Both the position numbers and the translations under genes were made by a program. This document shows positions 45,900 through 56,539 of a stretch of 64,000 nucleotides of DNA, piece after piece; the first letter of the stretch is position 1, and every line of letters begins with the position of its first letter. The notes under the pieces are model-generated. The model made no database searches, had not been told where the DNA came from, and worked only from the letters and a program-made list of their open reading frames with translations. Location of the stretch: positions 124,001 through 188,000 of the forward strand of contig MU404071.1 of assembly GCA_022695795.1 (NCBI GenBank), in the 5' to 3' direction. This DNA is from Biscogniauxia marginata. Taxonomy: Eukaryota > Ascomycota > Sordariomycetes > Xylariales > Xylariaceae.

Positions 45900-47027
45900 A
45901 TGTTCGCGGATCTCCTATACTCTATAAGCAACGATGCAAACGACGCAGAGGGCATCTCAGAGCTGGTCGTCACTGCCCTGGGGACGAGTGGCCGACATTA
46001 TATTTGTTGGAAGACACACTCCGGAGAGTATAAGCAGCGTGAGAAGAATCCTCCCAGCAGTGCTCTTGCCCATCACGTGATATTTACTCACTCGTCTCTA
46101 GATTCCAACGGTCTCCCAAGACGACTACAAGAATGGCTGTTCCCTGCAGATGGAAGCACGAGGGACTTCGAAACATTGCAGGTGATACTGTCTGGCGAGG
46201 ACGAGTTCTGGGCATCAGACAAATATGGCGATATACGAAGTGGTAGTACGGATGCTCGGAAGCAACTACGGCGGTCTCTCACATTTAACGATGATCCCCT
46301 GTCACCTGCGAATAAGCACCGCTTGACAAGGTCACGCACACTATCCATGGAAACGACGGAGCGCCGTCGCTCGAGTACGTTGCCATCATTTTCACCGACA
46401 GCCAACCCTCCATCTGGCAAAGTGTCTCGGATTCAGGTGAACCACGACCGCACGCCGTCAGTAGACAAGCTACGGCGGCTATCCGTCACTCCGCCTGCGG
46501 CTCAGCAGAATAGAAGATGGACAGCGCGTCCGCGTAGCATCGGGTATATGGGACTGGAGGAGCTAGCCGTGCTAAAAGAAATCCCGAGCCCGAAGCCCGT
46601 CGGAGCGCCACCATCGAACTTCTCCAACCCTCGAGCAAATCTTCCGCATCCTCACTGCAGCTGTGGCTGCCACAATAACGGTCTCAGCATCCAAGTTCCT
46701 CATGCGGCAGCCGCACGACCCCGGCCGGTATATGCCGACGCTTGTGTTCAGACGGAGCCGCTCCCAGGGTCCGAACCGCCGGAGTACAATTTCCAACACC
46801 ATCGAATCTCCTCAGTCACGACAATATCGTCCGGCGAGGAGACCGAGTCGGGAAGTCAGCGTTCGAGTTTCGAAACCACGATTACGCGACCCGACATGGA
46901 TTCCCTGAAATCGTCGTGGAAGTTCCAGCCGCCGCAGAACCCCATCATCATGGGGAGGATGCAGGACTACTTCCGATCGACGACGTACATATTGGGACAG
47001 GCCTTGCATCCACGGGGTATGAGATAA
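45900..47027 (+). CDS. Uncharacterised fungal protein (5' end uncertain)
   Basis: 375 aa from the Met at 45900. Coherent coding sequence continues upstream in the same frame to 45822 (KFTYGNVDTEANDSGIFQIGW), directly after a pyrimidine-rich TGATAG that is either a splice acceptor or two in-frame stops. The N-terminal ~115 residues carry the recognisable part: CPDMFADLLYSISNDAND, TALGTSGRHYICWKTHSGEY, then NGLPRRLQEWLFPADG and LSGEDEFWASDKYGD. This pattern (WKTxxGEY...GLPxxLxxWL...DxEFWxSxKYG) belongs to a fungal family I know only as hypothetical. The rest is disordered and rich in Ser, Arg and Pro, with one HCSCGCH cluster. No membrane segment seen. Confidence 0.75.
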   Translation: MFADLLYSISNDANDAEGISELVVTALGTSGRHYICWKTHSGEYKQREKNPPSSALAHHVIFTHSSLDSNGLPRRLQEWLFPADGSTRDFETLQVILSGEDEFWASDKYGDIRSGSTDARKQLRRSLTFNDDPLSPANKHRLTRSRTLSMETTERRRSSTLPSFSPTANPPSGKVSRIQVNHDRTPSVDKLRRLSVTPPAAQQNRRWTARPRSIGYMGLEELAVLKEIPSPKPVGAPPSNFSNPRANLPHPHCSCGCHNNGLSIQVPHAAAARPRPVYADACVQTEPLPGSEPPEYNFQHHRISSVTTISSGEETESGSQRSSFETTITRPDMDSLKSSWKFQPPQNPIIMGRMQDYFRSTTYILGQALHPRGMR

Positions 47028-47646
47028 AATACGGGGCTTTTTGTTTATTTCTTTTTGAAAATTGGGTTGGGACCACGGGCTCGTCCATAGAAAAATTGAG
47101 ACTGGGCCAGGCGCAATGGCGTTGCGATTTGTTTATTTCATACCCCCTTCCCCCCAACTTGTACAAACAACCCGAGGCCACCCCTAAGACTATTTGTTGC
47201 GGGGGGTTAGATGTGGTGGCCCTTTCGATCATAGAGAACATAGCATCAGTAGGCGTATGTACTGCTGGGCTTCGACCGGCGCGAAGGCCATGATTAATTA
47301 ATCGAATACAAACGCGCAACAAGCACCCCGAGAAACGGCCTTTCCATATTTTTACGTAGATTTCGCGCCGAGGCAAACATTTTCCGGGTGAAATCACACG
47401 GAAGTCCACTATGGACCGTTAGATACGCCTTCGGTAACTCCTAAGCCAACTATCATGATTCAGCATGACTTGTGATGTAAAATATTCCTTCCCGAAACCA
47501 CTGCCCAACACTTCCTTCAGCTCCTAAAAAAGGTTATCATGCGATAATTGCCGATCCAAATACAATTATGCACCTAAGATACCGCGTCCCATCCACCAGG
47601 AAGATTGTATCAACCGGGTCACAGGCCATAAACGAGTGGTGCATCT
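47028..47646. other. Convergent intergenic region
   Basis: Lies between the 3' ends of the 45900 gene (+) and the small membrane-protein gene (-). Opposite-strand ORFs at 46742-47409 are shadows of the 45900 gene. Nothing else seen. Confidence 0.5.
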
Positions 47647-47856
47647 CTATCCATCTAGTGCCTTCACCGTGGCCTCGGGTCGCTGTGCGGCCCTCGCATA
47701 GCGCACTCTTTCCTTGCGGCATCTATCGATTCCACGACGGCCACCAAGCCCGTCACTCAGGGCACGGGATACAGCTCTGTAGATAATGAAGAACATAATG
47801 CCGAGCGCGCTAAACGGGATGATCAAGGCGAGCAGAGTATCCATGTCGGTTGCCAT
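47647..47856 (-). CDS. Small single-pass membrane protein, 69 aa
   Basis: ATG at 47856. One hydrophobic helix (LLALIIPFSALGIMFFIIYRAV, residues about 8-29) follows a short acidic N-terminus and precedes a basic Arg-rich tail, so an N-out/C-in single-pass protein is predicted. A spliceable 5' UTR intron (47923-47982, GTATGT...TTTAG, 60 nt) lies just upstream of the ATG and supports a transcribed gene. Family not recognised. Similar in layout to the next gene at 48739-48993. Confidence 0.55.
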   Translation of the reverse strand: MATDMDTLLALIIPFSALGIMFFIIYRAVSRALSDGLGGRRGIDRCRKERVRYARAAQRPEATVKALDG

Positions 47857-48738
47857 TGTTATGTGGCTGGATTTGATAGCAAGTGCGTAGATGTATTGGT
47901 GAAGTTCAGCAGCAGGCAGAGTCTAAATATGGAAGTCAGTGGGAGTTTTCTCAGCGAAGTCCAAGTCGGTAAAAATACATACTTTTGTAGATATTAACAT
48001 TAAAACAGTGTACGTTGCGGCATTAGATGTAGTAACGTTTTTTATTTAGTTTTCTTTTCTCGTGTATTCCGAGATTGAGGTTTTGTGTTTTATATGGTTT
48101 GATGATGCGCGAACATTATTCACTATGGAAGCCAGGCTCGGTTGAATAGTTATTGTAGTGGAACAATAAAGTAGACCCCGTGGCATCCTATTCTGCTATT
48201 CACACATATATAATTGCACACGGCTCCCAGAGGGTTATGTGCACAAAATGCATCGTCACATCCATTATGTCGGGACGTAGAACAAAGAACCACGCGGTAG
48301 GTAACCGTATTTATCACCATCAGTCTCAGTACCACAGAATTACACAGTGGTACTTCCTGACTACATGGCTGGTAGGTTGCTTATTTGATGTGAATTGAGT
48401 ACATCATACCCAGTGAATCAAAATAAAAGAGGTCAGCGAGAGAATGGAGACTTCCAATAGGTACAGCTTCCCGTGCCGTCCCATGGTGAAAAAATGGTTA
48501 TTTTCTTTTCAAGAATTTGCCTGTTACTGGTTTCCTGATACTACAAAGTTTTGAGCAAGGAACAAAGAAACCAGTGAGAAAGTTGTGACCAACATGAATA
48601 AGTCCTCTAGTATACCAGAGCCAGCTCATCCCGTGATTCGTGTGCCCTTACAACCAACATCTGTTCGTGGTCTAGATGGGCTGCCTTGCCCCCATGTTCG
48701 CTTCGATACTTTAAATCTTCCTACTACATCCCTTTTCG
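47857..48738. other. Intergenic with a 5' UTR intron
   Basis: Contains the predicted 5' UTR intron at 47923-47982 of the 69-aa gene. The rest shows no coding potential. Confidence 0.5.
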
Positions 48739-48993
48739 TCACGCATCAACGAGCCACCACGGTACTGATTCTGCCCTTCCCGGACCCAAGTCGCGTAGTT
48801 CGATACCGTCCTCGGTCGATGGCGTCTTCAGCGGCTTGCATAAGTGGAAAATGAAGAATGACGCTAGGCCGACCCAGCCGAGACACATGACCGCCAGGAA
48901 GCTTCCCCATATCTTGAGTGTGGTGAGCATTGATTCCTCCCGAGCCGCGGCTGCTTCCAGGTCCATTTCCGTGTCGATGATTGTCGAAGCCAT
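48739..48993 (-). CDS. Small single-pass membrane protein, 84 aa
   Basis: ATG at 48993, protein MASTIIDTEMDLEAAAAREE, then one hydrophobic helix (IWGSFLAVMCLGWVGLASFFIF, about residues 28-49) and a polar tail with TEDGIELRDLG. A predicted 83-nt 5' UTR intron (48995-49077, GTAAGT...CTAG) ends one base before the ATG, and no ATG occurs in the ~120 bases upstream of it. This makes the start well supported. Not a family I recognise. Same strand and layout as the 47647 gene. Confidence 0.6.
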   Translation of the reverse strand: MASTIIDTEMDLEAAAAREESMLTTLKIWGSFLAVMCLGWVGLASFFIFHLCKPLKTPSTEDGIELRDLGPGRAESVPWWLVDA

Positions 48994-51338
48994 CCTAGAG
49001 AGAGGTGTGATATACGGCAGTACTCTGGCGGTTGTTAACCAACAGAAACTGATGGGTTGTTGAGCTGTGATACTTACGAGAAACTGGTACCAGCCTTTCC
49101 CCCAAGGGGTTGACTAGTTGTGAGTGTATTTGGAATTGCGGTGGCGACTGTGTTGACGAGGCGTGTGGATGAGACGTGTGATGTTTGTTTGTGGTTTATC
49201 GACGTTGTTTGGTTCAAGTGTTTCGCGTACTAGTAGATTTTTGTGGCCAATGCATCTCAATAATACAATCACTTGTTAGAGGATGTCGAGTCGAGTCAAA
49301 TGTGTTCTGGCGAGTCACTATTTCAGCTGCCACGGCAACCGACATAAGTTGGGATGGCACAATAACGATTGCAAGCTTTGGCGGGTGCTTCCTGGAGTGA
49401 AGAAAAATAATACTGGCGCCGTAGAACATCCCTCTATGGCAATTAATTTAGCATTCATATAGTGCGGCTTTCTCAAGTGGTAATGGATAATATTATAGTA
49501 CTTGATACGGTTGGGTACATGTACGTATCTAATTGCTATACCACTCGGCTATCTTAAGCTAGTTTTGAACAAGACTATCCTTCGTCAGAGAGACTATTCG
49601 ATATCATATATATTAAACATACGATCTTGGATATTCCATCTACCACTACTAGTCCCAACTTTGGGTGGGAATGTACTATATGCCCCCTCTCCTGAAGGCC
49701 CACGGAGGACATGGCTTATACGGATGATCTGAAGGCGTGCTGACAATTTAACCCAAGCATAAATCTAGACCCACTATATCAGGATTATGATGTCTGACGT
49801 CCTTCGGTTAGTGAATAGGCCTCGAGGCCCGGACCGTATCTGCCGAGATCATATATATGTTAGTAGCGAGATCCTCACTTCTGCGGGACCCGACTAATAT
49901 CGACCTCCATTCCATACCTTAATGGTAGAATTCAAAAATTGATCTGCTATATCACGGTGGAATCGATACTCTTGTGCCTGTGATCATGGAATAGAGCTTT
50001 GATTGGCGCACCGTAGCAGTTGTGACGTGGTGCGCCTGAGAAACAAGCTCATTTCTTCACGAAGCGCGGCTTGGCCTGCACTGCCGACGTGATGTACCCC
50101 AGATACTCGCTTCCACCGACCCGTGTGCGACTCAATATCCAGGGAAGTCCACGTGGTCGGGTGCAGTCTAACAAGCGCGGCAAAGCAGTTATCCTCGTGG
50201 GATGAGAACAGCAGGGCTGGCGGAGCTCCAGAGCCCGCGACTAGTTGTCCTTGTCCCACCAAAGAGTATTCACCTTCTTAACCGTGTGGTGGTTAAATTG
50301 CCTTGCCCCTGTTTGTAATATTTCCACAACTGGATTAGACGCCGAGATGTCGCATTTCAGCCGGGTCGTCGTCTGTAGAGCTGAAGGGCTAGAGGCCGAT
50401 CACTTTTAGCCGCCTGCCCGGCTATGTATACCAGCTTCTGACCGTGTTATTAGATGGAGATGATATCACCGACGACATATAGCATTCAGAAAGTCGGGGC
50501 GGATACGGTGCTTATGCTGTGGCATCGTGTGATCATATTTCGAAAACCGAGATAGCCTGGGGTCAATATTAGAATAATTCGACACAAGTATCCTTCCCGT
50601 ATTCCGCATCCCGCATTCTGTTTCCTGCACTTACAACAAGATATCTTTTGCTAAGGCAGGTCGAAATGGCGTCATCTCGAAACACTTCCAATTTGACGGT
50701 CTGTTTAGAGTATTGTATACTGGTGGGGAGACGTGACCAGGCTCACTGTGATGATGTTAAATAGGAGGTAGGAATTCAATAAAAGCCTTTGGAGCGCAAA
50801 GGTTCCGCGCGAAAGCATTTTGTCGGCCCGTCTAGCGCCCCTCGTTGCTGCTAAGGTACCCCGCCAAGCGGTGCAACCTATTTATTACCTAAGCCTCAGC
50901 TACTAACAGGATCCACTATGATTTAGTGAAATAACAGAAGTATTCTAATACAAGAGTTCTACAGACTAAAGGTGGGACTTATACCCCATACGCCCACTCC
51001 CACAGATCTGATCGACTTCACTCTTGAGGATCTGACATGAATCTGCCAAGATCCCATCCTCGGGGAGCCAGATCCGACATTCCTAGGAGCTGCTCATCCC
51101 AGCAGATAGAGATCATGCCAACGATATACGGCATCATCAATGAAAGGCCACCACAAGAAACATATTGTGGCCGGCGAGGAGTTTGTTGCACTACGGATCT
51201 CTAGCGCACAGTCGGTTATCACTTCTCCTTTCCATGCTTGGGCATAACACCGTGGATTTCGAAGATAAGGGGTATTTGAACACTGCCCGAATGACAGCAC
51301 CATAGATCTGGATACCGCACACGTCAATCCCCACGTCT
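48994..51338. other. Intergenic (2.3 kb)
   Basis: Apart from the UTR intron above, no gene is supported. The reverse ORF 49984-50262 has no protein-like pattern. Nothing repetitive recognised. Confidence 0.5.
48995..49077 (-). other. Predicted 5' UTR intron
   Basis: GTAAGT donor at 49077 and CTCTCTAG acceptor at 48995, 83 nt, next to the start codon of the 84-aa gene. Confidence 0.55.
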
Positions 51339-52467
51339 TTGTTTGGACGGTCGCTGCGTCGCATGCCACGCCGAATTCGAGTGAGAGAATGGATTGCAAC
51401 AAGTGGCCCAGAAAGTCAAGGTCAGAGTTCTATCTGCGCGTGGAAGGGCTGCAAGCAACTTTGTGTTCATGGGTCCGTGACATGTGAAGCACACCTTTGG
51501 AACCTCTCAATGCCTCGCTATCACACGAAGTTTGACCCCCAACCGGCCCAGGAGGTTTTCAGATCCGCAGCTCGAGATAGGTGCATCGCTCCACCTGACT
51601 ACGATATTGTGCGCCGACGAATGTCGGACATCTCTGACGGCAGGCGGCCTGGATTGGATCTTGTCGTCCTGGATGATGAGTTCTCGCTTGCCTCCTGGCA
51701 ACTGTGGGAATTTTTTATCGTCGAACGAATGTCGGGAGATGTTCTGATCAATACTCAGATGGAATTGATCTGGGAGAATCCTGGATGAAAATGGCAAGCC
51801 AGACACATGCTCCGCACGTTTTTTCCTCCACCCGCTCGGGCATCGGCCGCATGACCGTATACCAAGTCGCAGCGAGGTTGAAGGAAGCAGGGATCCGTCC
51901 TAAGACAATTATCCTAATGTGGCATACAGGCAAATCTGATTTGACGATTCTAAGAAGGTTCTTGGGTCCAGCAGGATACTTTGACACCCTTCCGCCCGAC
52001 AAGAACCGCATACCCTTAAGCCACATTCTTCGCCCGAATCTGCCCAAAGCTTGGACAAAGGTCGTTTCCTATGAGACTCAAAGTCTTGTTTCCCATCATG
52101 TATCCCCGGCATCACTTTATCGGGCTCAATTACGAGGCGCTTGTCGACTGTCAACAGACGCGACTGGTCTATATAGGGTTTAACGAACTCTGCAAGCCAG
52201 TCGCAGAGCGAGGGGGGTGAATGGCAGCCAGAAACAGTCGCGAGATCGTCGTAGCAGTCTGTTCTCGATTGGCTGAAAAAGAATAACGGAGTTCAGAACG
52301 GTACTGGCACGTTTCTATTGTATCTTGAGCTGACATATGCTGACGAATTGGACAGAGACTTTGAGCCTTCCTCTCCATCCGAGGTGCGCTTCCAAGTCCA
52401 AGCGAGCACAAAGGTCTTGAAGCTACGGACCGAGATGGGGCAAACCCTACCTAGGTATCCTCCTTAG
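51339..52467 (+). pseudogene. Broken DEDD/RNase-T-like exonuclease-domain gene
   Basis: The order of motifs fits a fungal family with a zinc-like N-terminus and a DEDD 3'-5' exonuclease fold. CAWKGCKQLCVHGSVTCEAH is followed by PPDYDIVRRRMSDIS, LDLVVLDDEFSLASWQLWEF (Exo I, DxE), IRPKTIILMWHTGKSDLTIL (Exo II region), then in another frame FPIMYPRHHFIGLNYEALVD (Exo III, H-x4-D type) and NELCKPVAERG. The reading frame changes at about 51780 and again near 52045, then meets TGA after VAERGG and a TAG at a site where Gln is expected (RSS*QSVLDW). Codons after it (TGTFLLYLELTYADELDRDFEP) are still coherent. I infer a recently inactivated, probably repetitive family member. Confidence 0.8.
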
Positions 52468-54601
52468 CCTTCAGTCCTAATTATTTGAGCCTACTGTTAT
52501 ATTCGTGTTTTAAATCGATAGGTTTGTCCCTCCATTGTAGGTGCGACAGCGTCTAATTTCCGCTTTCAAAGCAGCGGTTTTCGGACCCCTTTGCACTAAC
52601 ACTGAAGGAGTACTATGCGGATGGCACGGGATTCAGGAGAATACATGTGGCAAGGTGAAGTGTGGCGTCAACAGTGTCGTATTTCATTTGATTTACACTT
52701 CAACCAGATATATTTTGGGCGACCATGTTCCATATATATATAAATAACAATATATCATATTGAACTTCCGAAGACTGGCTGATGGGGTACTGAGATCTGG
52801 GCTGCGATATGACATCCCTTGCATACCTAATGTCTACCTGTTAATTACCAACTACCCAAGGTCACACCCGGACGAATATATGTACAGTGGACAGCCGTCC
52901 CGTAACTAGCCGTGCCGCCCGGAATGCTACATACCAGGAAGAGCCTGAACAAGTTTCCCAGGCCGACCGATAAATTGACTGTCATCGAACATACAAAACG
53001 AGACCAGTCAGTAAGCCTGACATTGTCAAAGTCCTTAAGATGGCAAGGCTACGTACTTAGTATGCAATAATGGTTGGTGAGAGAGGGCAGGAATGCGCAC
53101 GGCCACGAATGCAGATAGGAAGGATGGGATGGATGCATCGACGCATCGATGCATCACAGAAGTGCAAGTTGAAAATCGGCCTCAAAAACTTGGAAAACTG
53201 GGAAACGCTCCAGCTGGGAGGGGAGTTCCTTGCAGTGGTGGGTGCATTAGCCGTCCAATCGTGAATCCAACTGCCGTCTCCTCTGACAAGGGTTTTCATC
53301 CCATGTATGGACACCCAGTTTACAACCCGTTTAGATGCTTCAGAATACGCCCGGCTCTCCTTTCATTATTAGTCTCCACTTGGAGACAGACATTTGCGAG
53401 AACAACGGAGAAAAAGAAAATAAAGGGAACAAAAAGTAAATTAAAAATTACATGTCGAATAATCCGTACTGTAGACACATCTACAGTACAACTAATTACA
53501 GGTCCCAGCTTCTTCAGTGACCTCCAGTATACCTAGTGGATGGAAGTGTTCCAATACCATGCAAGAAATGTGGCTGGTGTGGTGGCAGATCTCATACCGC
53601 ATCGGGCATTCGACCCGACCTACGGACCAATCACAAATAACGGCTGGTCGTGCCGAAGAGGTGGGGAAAATGCCGGGCCTCCATCAGCCGCAAACTGAAA
53701 CCAGTCCACCCCCTGAACCACTTCAATCCGTCTTACTGCATCTCCCTGATCTTCTCAAATCCTGACAACTGCATCGTAGCCGTACACGACAGATCAAGTG
53801 ATTTCCGAGTTCCACCGCTGATTCGCTCCCTAGTAATACGGCCCTCCTCGAAGCTGCAGCTATCACAAGTCGTTTTGATCATCATCATTCGATACTCCGA
53901 GCTACCAATGCAACATTCGTCCCTGGTAATCTAGGTATTCAAGCGGAGGTAGCAAGTGGGCTACCAGGCCTTGCTGGTGGACTTTTCAATGCTCTGTTCT
54001 ATATTTACAGGACCCTCGTGATGGATACTATTTAGGTAGCTTTCTAAGTTGGCGACGATGACTCCACAGTATCCCAGAAACGCCTTCCCAGCATTACAAT
54101 ACGACTGTACTCCGTACCCCCAACGACAGACATTAGGTACAGTGAAAAGTAAGTTTCGGTGGAATGAAAATTGGGTTGTGAGCAAATAAGGGAACCCCCC
54201 CCCGAAGAAATGGTGTAACCCAACGCCGATGAGCGGACGCATCACCCGCATAAGCAATCCCCGACGGATCGGAGTCTTTTTCGCCATTGCATATGGCTTG
54301 CAGAAAACACGCATGCTCACATGCCTTCCCTGTTACCAGCGAGTAAGACTTGTCAGTTACATGTTTTTGATGACATGGCTTCAGGTCACCCTCTAAGAGG
54401 TGTCACTTTTTTCGAAAGTTAGTTTGGAGATACCCAGAGAGAATAATGACTCGACAACTTCTGGGACCCATAATCAAGGAACCGACTGACACCCAAGGCC
54501 TTCGCGCGATTCCCAGCGCCTTGCCGTCTTAGCCCGATCCCTCCACTAGAAGGAATCGCACTTAAGACAGTAATTAAAGGCAGCGAGGAATTATACGCCG
54601 G
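52468..54601. other. Intergenic (2.1 kb)
   Basis: No gene supported. A short frame at about 53795-54015 reads GNLGIQAEVASGLPGLAGGL but has no start and no known match, so it is not called. A near-palindromic gatgcatcga motif is at 53132-53155. Confidence 0.45.
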
Positions 54602-55168
54602 TTAATCCAAGTGGATGTAGTGTAAGTGGACAAGGAAACCGGGCAAAACGTACAATAGAGCCAGTGTCAAATCACCGTGAATCCGCGCCTTCAATGTTAC
54701 TTCGACCTCGAGGTTGAGGTCCAGTCGAAGCTTCAGCGGGTTTTTGCCGCTATCTTTGCCCTGGGGTTGCGGTTGTACCTGTTGTTGCGGTTGCTGTATC
54801 ATCTGCTGCTGCTGGTACTGCTGGTACTCCTGCTGTTGGCGCTGGCGCCGCTGGGTGACCTGCTTCTGCTGCGCGTTCTCCTTGTCCGATTCGTATATCG
54901 AAGGTTGGTTGCGGCGACGTCTCCGCGATCGCGATTGCGGTTTCGCGGATTCAGTGCGGGTCGGCTTCGATTCCTGCTTATTTGGTGAAGCAGAGCGCTG
55001 GTCTATTTCCGGGCTTGCGCCGTCCTGCTGCTGGGAGTCTCCCTGAGATTGTTCAGGCCCGCCTTGAGTTTGCTCATTTTGCTCATTTTGCTCAACTTGT
55101 TGTTCTGGCTGCTGTTGCACTGTCTCATCGTAAGGCTGTTCGGAAGTGGACTGCTCGTTCGTAGACAT
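54602..55168 (-). CDS. Gln-rich disordered protein with C-terminal LDLNLEVEV module
   Basis: 188 aa as an uninterrupted ORF from 55168. The first ~140 residues are low complexity and disordered, dominated by Gln, Glu and Ser, with a basic SRRRRRNQPS patch. The conserved module LKLRLDLNLEVEVTLKAR, then IHGDLTLALL, lies near the end. The last ~17 residues (YVLPGFLVHLHYIHLD) do not match the paralogue. The sequence after the module (TTGTACGTTT) contains a plausible splice donor in the same phase as in the 57336 gene, so the true C-terminus may be spliced. Predicted soluble. Function unknown. Divergent from the 55837 gene, mirroring the 42616/43836 pair. Confidence 0.85.
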   Translation of the reverse strand: MSTNEQSTSEQPYDETVQQQPEQQVEQNEQNEQTQGGPEQSQGDSQQQDGASPEIDQRSASPNKQESKPTRTESAKPQSRSRRRRRNQPSIYESDKENAQQKQVTQRRQRQQQEYQQYQQQQMIQQPQQQVQPQPQGKDSGKNPLKLRLDLNLEVEVTLKARIHGDLTLALLYVLPGFLVHLHYIHLD

Positions 55169-55836
55169 GATGAACTAATGAGATATTTCGGATACTATAA
55201 TCTTTGATGTGTAGAAAATATCCAAGGGGACTAACAGGGCAATCTACGCGTATACAAGTAGTTAAGCAGTTGGTTTTATTAGAATTATATTGCCGGGGCC
55301 TGTCTGCCTCAGCTTTAGACTGAAAGTTTCCAGAGGCTCTGACGCAATAGGCCGGGGAGGAATCCAGCGCGGCATTGGTCATGTCTCCATCGAGATCCGG
55401 CCACAAAACCCTGGCACAGTCGGCACTCACACCCTTGTCTCGACACGACCCTCACCCCCATATAAGTTACTAATCTGGGGTTTCCGCTATTGATGAGGTC
55501 ATGGTCTCGTGTATGTACACGCGACCGGAATCTCGGAGTCTGCTTCCTGTGGCTGGAAACCAGGCTCTACGTTGGATGCATTGGTGAGACGGGATGTGAA
55601 GACCACTTCATAATCCAACTCTTACTCAGCATATCGCGTGCCTGAGAACTCGTATCCAGCCGTGATTCGAGCCTGATAACCGGATTTCCACGCCCGAGCG
55701 CACGCTTCAAAGGAGGCAGGATTTGGCCTGTGACCGATTCTACCATACCTACTGTTCCATTCCTCCTGTTAATAACATAGGTGACTTTGCAGGTCCCAGT
55801 GGAGTCACTCTGGTGTACCTCGCTATCACTCACCAC
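55169..55836. other. Divergent promoter region
   Basis: Between the starts of the 54602 (-) and 55837 (+) genes. The ORFs seen here overlap both leaders and are not protein-like. Confidence 0.5.
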
Positions 55837-56539
55837 ATGGCTCTCTCAACCCTTGGGTTACTCACGATTGGCTCAATACCAACAGTCATAGGAGTCGCTG
55901 AGGCAATCGACGCCCAGAAGAAGCAGAACCAGCAAGCAAAGGAGCGGATCAAGTTTCACCTGACGGCTAAGTTCTCCCACGACGGCACTTCACCGCCCCA
56001 AATTGCCTACGTCGTTTTCAAGGACAATAAGGTGAGTCTGGTATCAGAGATGCCCTTTACTTTCCTTTCCCTGTATAGCAGCAGAACCCCCAAACAAGAT
56101 CATCGGTCTAAATATCCACATACTATAGCTCTACCTGGATCACCCGGCATGCCCTGTAGCGGGCTACCGTTTCAATGGGTTCTACTTTGGCTATCCATGC
56201 CCTGAGCAGCACCAAGGACTGGTATCGCCTGTAGCAGACGATCCCCCTATGCTTCACTGGATCTACGTAGACAAGGACACGGGGCTGTTACGCCATGGGT
56301 CGCGGAAGGAGACTGTCGATCACCTCATTGGGCCCTGGAGTTGGACCGAAGACGAGGAGTACCTCACCCTAGAAGGTGAACAGTATTTTGCCGCGGTTGA
56401 GAACGAAGACGGTACTTGGAATGTTTATTATGACAAGAACGGGGACCTAGATGAGGTTCTGGCACCACGGGAAGTGGTAGATATTGAATTACACCGAGAA
56501 CTACAACTAGGTGTATCCAGCCGGATGGTCAGTGGCTAA
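55837..56539 (+). CDS. Uncharacterised protein, short paralogue of the 43836 gene
   Basis: Two exons, 55837-56031 and 56129-56539 (97-nt intron, phase 0), 201 aa. The N-terminus MALSTLGLLTIGSIPTVIGV is hydrophobic (possible signal or anchor) and is followed by a basic EAIDAQKKQNQQAKERIKFH. The core is YVVFKDNK|LYLDHPACPVAG, RFNGFYFGYPCPEQHQGLVSP, ADDPPMLHWIYVDKDTGLLRHG, DHLIGPWSW, LTLEGEQYFAAVENEDG and VYYDKNG. Every block has its counterpart in the 43836 gene, including the intron at DNK|LY. It lacks the coiled-coil tail of that gene. Function unknown. The WIYVDKxT...G..R(H/V)G repeats suggest a small beta-rich domain. Confidence 0.92.

Noticed and set aside
46742..47293. 183-codon overlapping ORF in the 45900 gene
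   Set aside because: Alternative frame of a disordered coding region; sequence has no protein-like character after the gene end.
53132..53155. Near-palindromic gatgcatcga repeat
   Set aside because: Only 24 bases with two mismatches and no neighbouring promoter; chance is likely.
53795..54015. Short frame reading GNLGIQAEVASGLPGLAGGL
   Set aside because: No start codon, no splice sites that extend it and no known family; left uncalled.
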